Source: Acidimicrobiia bacterium (GTDB lineage Bacteria; Actinomycetota; Acidimicrobiia; IMCC26256; BP-133). From it: a DNA stretch of 6,721 nt. The first letter of the stretch is position 1; the number at the start of each line of letters is the position of its first letter. Below the pieces are notes generated by a model, which saw only the letters and a program-made list of their open reading frames with translations, was not told where the DNA came from and ran no database searches. This document shows, one piece after another, positions 5,247 to 6,721 of the stretch. The stretch spans positions 1-6,721 of the forward strand of contig JAICYE010000119.1 in the NCBI GenBank assembly GCA_025934385.1, in the 5' to 3' direction. Position numbers and translations under genes: made by a program.

Positions 5247-6721
5247 ATGAAGCGACGCTGGGGAGTTCTCTGCGCAGTGACACTGGTGGCGACGATCGGC
5301 GCCGCCCTTCCGCTTTCGGCGGCCAACGCCGGCCGGACGGTGCCCTACACACCGCCGCCGGCGCCGACGGCGCCCGACCCGATGCCGGCCCTCCCGGCCG
5401 GGCCGCTGGTGCCGGCCCAGGGCGCGCTGTTCGGGATGCACACGATCCCCGACCAGGGGGCCAAGGACCCGAGCGGCATGGGAATCACCCAGCGGGAGCA
5501 GCAGCTCGGCCGGACGCTCGACATCGACAACCACTACTACGGCTGCCTCGTGCCCGTGCCGACCTTCCGGGAGACGTGGGACATCTCTCAGGGCCGGATC
5601 CCCCTGGTGTCGTGGGGCCGCTTGTGCGACAAGGCCAAGGTGGCCGACGGCAGCATGGACACCGAGCTCGGCAAGATCGCCGACGCCTTCAAGGCGCTGG
5701 GGGCGCCGTTCTTCCTCCGGTGGTCGTGGGAGGGCGACGCCCAGAAGAACCAGCTCACGTCCCACGACGCCCAGACCTACATCGCCGCCTGGCAGCACCT
5801 CCACGACCTCTTCGTGGCCCACGGCGTGACCAACGCCATCTGGGTGTGGTGCCCGGTGTCGCTCGACTTCTACCCGCCGCCCGGGACGACGTCGTCCGAC
5901 CCGTCGCTGGCTCCCGACCACGCCATCAACGGCGTCGGCGCCCAGCCCTACTACCCCGGCGACGCCTACGTCGACTGGATGTGCGCCGACGGCTACGCCT
6001 GGGGGCCCGGCCTGCCCTCCGCCAACCGCCAGGAGCCCTTCCAGGAGCTGTTCCAGGCCTTCTACAACTGGGCCGCCCCCCACAACAAGCCGCTCATGAT
6101 CGGCGAGACCGGCGCCATGGAGAACAACCCCGGCGACAAGGCCAACTGGTTCACCGCCATGGCCCAGTCGGTGAAGCAGCACTTCCCGCTGATCCGGGCC
6201 TTCCTCTACTTCGACGTGGTCGGCGCCACCAGCGACAACTACGACTGGCAGATCGACACGACGCCCGAGTCCCTGGCCGCCTTCAAGGCCATGGCCAACG
6301 ACCCGTACTTCAACGTGAAGGCCACGCTGCCGGCGCCCTACGGCACCGGCGCACCGTCGACCGATCCGCCGTCGGGGCCGGCGTCGGACCCGCCGGGGAC
6401 GGGCACCACGACGACCACGGTGCCGCATTCGGAACCGCCCCCGCCTTTGGCCCCGGCCGGCTACTGGATGCTCGGCTCCGACGGCGCCATCTACCCCTTC
6501 GGCGACGCCGCCGGCCACGGCGACGCCACCGGCAAGCTCGCCGCCGGGACGACGGCGGTGCACATCGAGCCCACCCCGTCCGGCGCCGGCTACTGGGTCG
6601 TCGACTCCGCCGGGAACGTCACCGCCTTCGGTGACGCCCCCGCCCTCGGCGGTGCGAAGGCCGGGCAGCTGGCGGCGGGCGAGACCGTGACCAGCCTCTC
6701 GGCCACCCGGTCGGGCAAGGG
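5247..6721 (+). CDS. Secreted GH26-like glycoside hydrolase with C-terminal repeat module (paralogue B, 3'-truncated)
   Basis: The frame is open from ATG 5247 to the window edge (491 codons). Residues 1-28 are a compact signal peptide ending A-N-A. The Pro-rich N-terminal region and the block GALFGMHTIPD match paralogue A. The GH26-like domain (about 53-360) shows FFLRWSWEGDA with candidate acid/base Glu162, YYPGDAYVDWM with ADGYAW, and KPLMIGETG with candidate nucleophile Glu287. It lacks the longer loop of paralogue A after NHYY and instead has Cys100 and Cys127, besides the shared Cys202 and Cys246. A Thr/Pro linker (about 366-404) leads to the repeat module, of which repeat 1 (405) and most of repeat 2 (448) are present; about 160 residues are missing. 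There is no clear Shine-Dalgarno, and the start lies one base after the methyltransferase stop, which suggests translational coupling. Substrate unknown; probably related to that of paralogue A. Confidence 0.85.
   Translation, partial: MKRRWGVLCAVTLVATIGAALPLSAANAGRTVPYTPPPAPTAPDPMPALPAGPLVPAQGALFGMHTIPDQGAKDPSGMGITQREQQLGRTLDIDNHYYGCLVPVPTFRETWDISQGRIPLVSWGRLCDKAKVADGSMDTELGKIADAFKALGAPFFLRWSWEGDAQKNQLTSHDAQTYIAAWQHLHDLFVAHGVTNAIWVWCPVSLDFYPPPGTTSSDPSLAPDHAINGVGAQPYYPGDAYVDWMCADGYAWGPGLPSANRQEPFQELFQAFYNWAAPHNKPLMIGETGAMENNPGDKANWFTAMAQSVKQHFPLIRAFLYFDVVGATSDNYDWQIDTTPESLAAFKAMANDPYFNVKATLPAPYGTGAPSTDPPSGPASDPPGTGTTTTTVPHSEPPPPLAPAGYWMLGSDGAIYPFGDAAGHGDATGKLAAGTTAVHIEPTPSGAGYWVVDSAGNVTAFGDAPALGGAKAGQLAAGETVTSLSATRSGK
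6039..6092 (+). repeat. 54-bp inverted repeat arm (pair of 3336-3389)
   Basis: Identical over 54 bases to the reverse complement of 3336-3389. The two arms lie in opposite orientation about 2.65 kb apart, within the paralogous hydrolase genes, and flank the control region and the methyltransferase. They could support gene conversion or inversion by homologous recombination. Confidence 0.85.
6459..6721 (+). repeat. Start of the C-terminal repeat module of GH26-like paralogue B (cut by window edge)
   Basis: GYWMLGSDG begins at residue 405 and GYWVVDSAG at 448; the third unit is announced by TSLSATRSGKG at the edge. Repeat 1 is closest to repeat 1 of paralogue A (GYWML-G, YPFG), and repeat 2 is closest to repeat 2 of the phosphoesterase (GYWVVDSAG). 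The full module elsewhere in the window is 245-248 residues, so about one third is seen here. Confidence 0.75.

Noticed and set aside
5247..5330. Twin-arginine (Tat) signal in GH26-like B (KRRWGVL)
   Set aside because: The residues after RR do not fit the x-F-L-K pattern; a standard Sec signal with an A-N-A cleavage site explains it.
5166..6563. 465-codon minus-strand open frame antisense to GH26-like B
   Set aside because: The product is low-complexity Arg/Gly/Val-rich sequence, while the plus strand encodes a clear signal peptide, GH26-like motifs and repeats in the frame starting at 5247.
5576..6634. 352-codon plus-strand open frame
   Set aside because: It is a shifted frame of the real hydrolase gene, which is open from 5247 to the window edge; its product is Arg/Pro-rich with no motif.
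1..6721. CRISPR array, tRNA, rRNA or insertion sequence
   Set aside because: No regularly spaced identical repeats with unique spacers, no cloverleaf or rRNA-like stretch, and no transposase or terminal inverted repeats were seen. The repeats present are coding and degenerate.

Overview
The window is a GC-rich (about 70% by eye) actinobacterial segment. The style of its secreted proteins, with catalytic domains joined through Pro/Thr-rich linkers to repeats of the type GYW-(L/M)-V-x-S-D-G-x-(I/V)-F-x-F-G-D-A, is one I associate with Acidimicrobiia and related uncultured Actinomycetota. The lineage is an inference from sequence style, not from a marker gene.

Layout: (1) positions 2-1840, plus strand: the 3' part of a secreted calcineurin-like metallophosphoesterase (purple-acid/alkaline-phosphatase type) with a C-terminal six-repeat module. 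(2) 1841-2228: a convergent intergenic gap with no convincing gene. It holds a perfect 11-bp-stem hairpin just beyond the end of the minus-strand gene and a weaker hairpin just beyond the phosphoesterase stop. (3) 2229-4265, minus strand: a complete 678-residue secreted GH26-like glycoside hydrolase with a GTG start and a strong Shine-Dalgarno, ending in the same six-repeat module. (4) 4266-4489: a divergent control region carrying four TCAG units at an exact 11-bp period and an overlapping 7-bp inverted repeat. (5) 4490-5245, plus strand: a cytoplasmic class I SAM-dependent methyltransferase of the type found in glycan clusters. (6) 5247 to the window end, plus strand: a second secreted GH26-like paralogue, starting one base after the methyltransferase stop and cut by the window edge inside the second C-terminal repeat.

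How the genes fit together: three secreted enzymes with two unrelated catalytic folds carry the same C-terminal module, probably a six-bladed beta-propeller. This suggests that the module, not the catalysis, gives the locus its shared property, such as binding to a common surface, polymer or anchoring partner. The two GH26-like genes are paralogues in opposite orientation around the control region and the methyltransferase, with stretches of near-perfect DNA identity. The methyltransferase is probably co-transcribed with the second hydrolase. A coherent but unproven picture is extracellular glycan or phospho-glycan processing, with methylation of a related product in the cytoplasm, under a shared divergent regulatory region.
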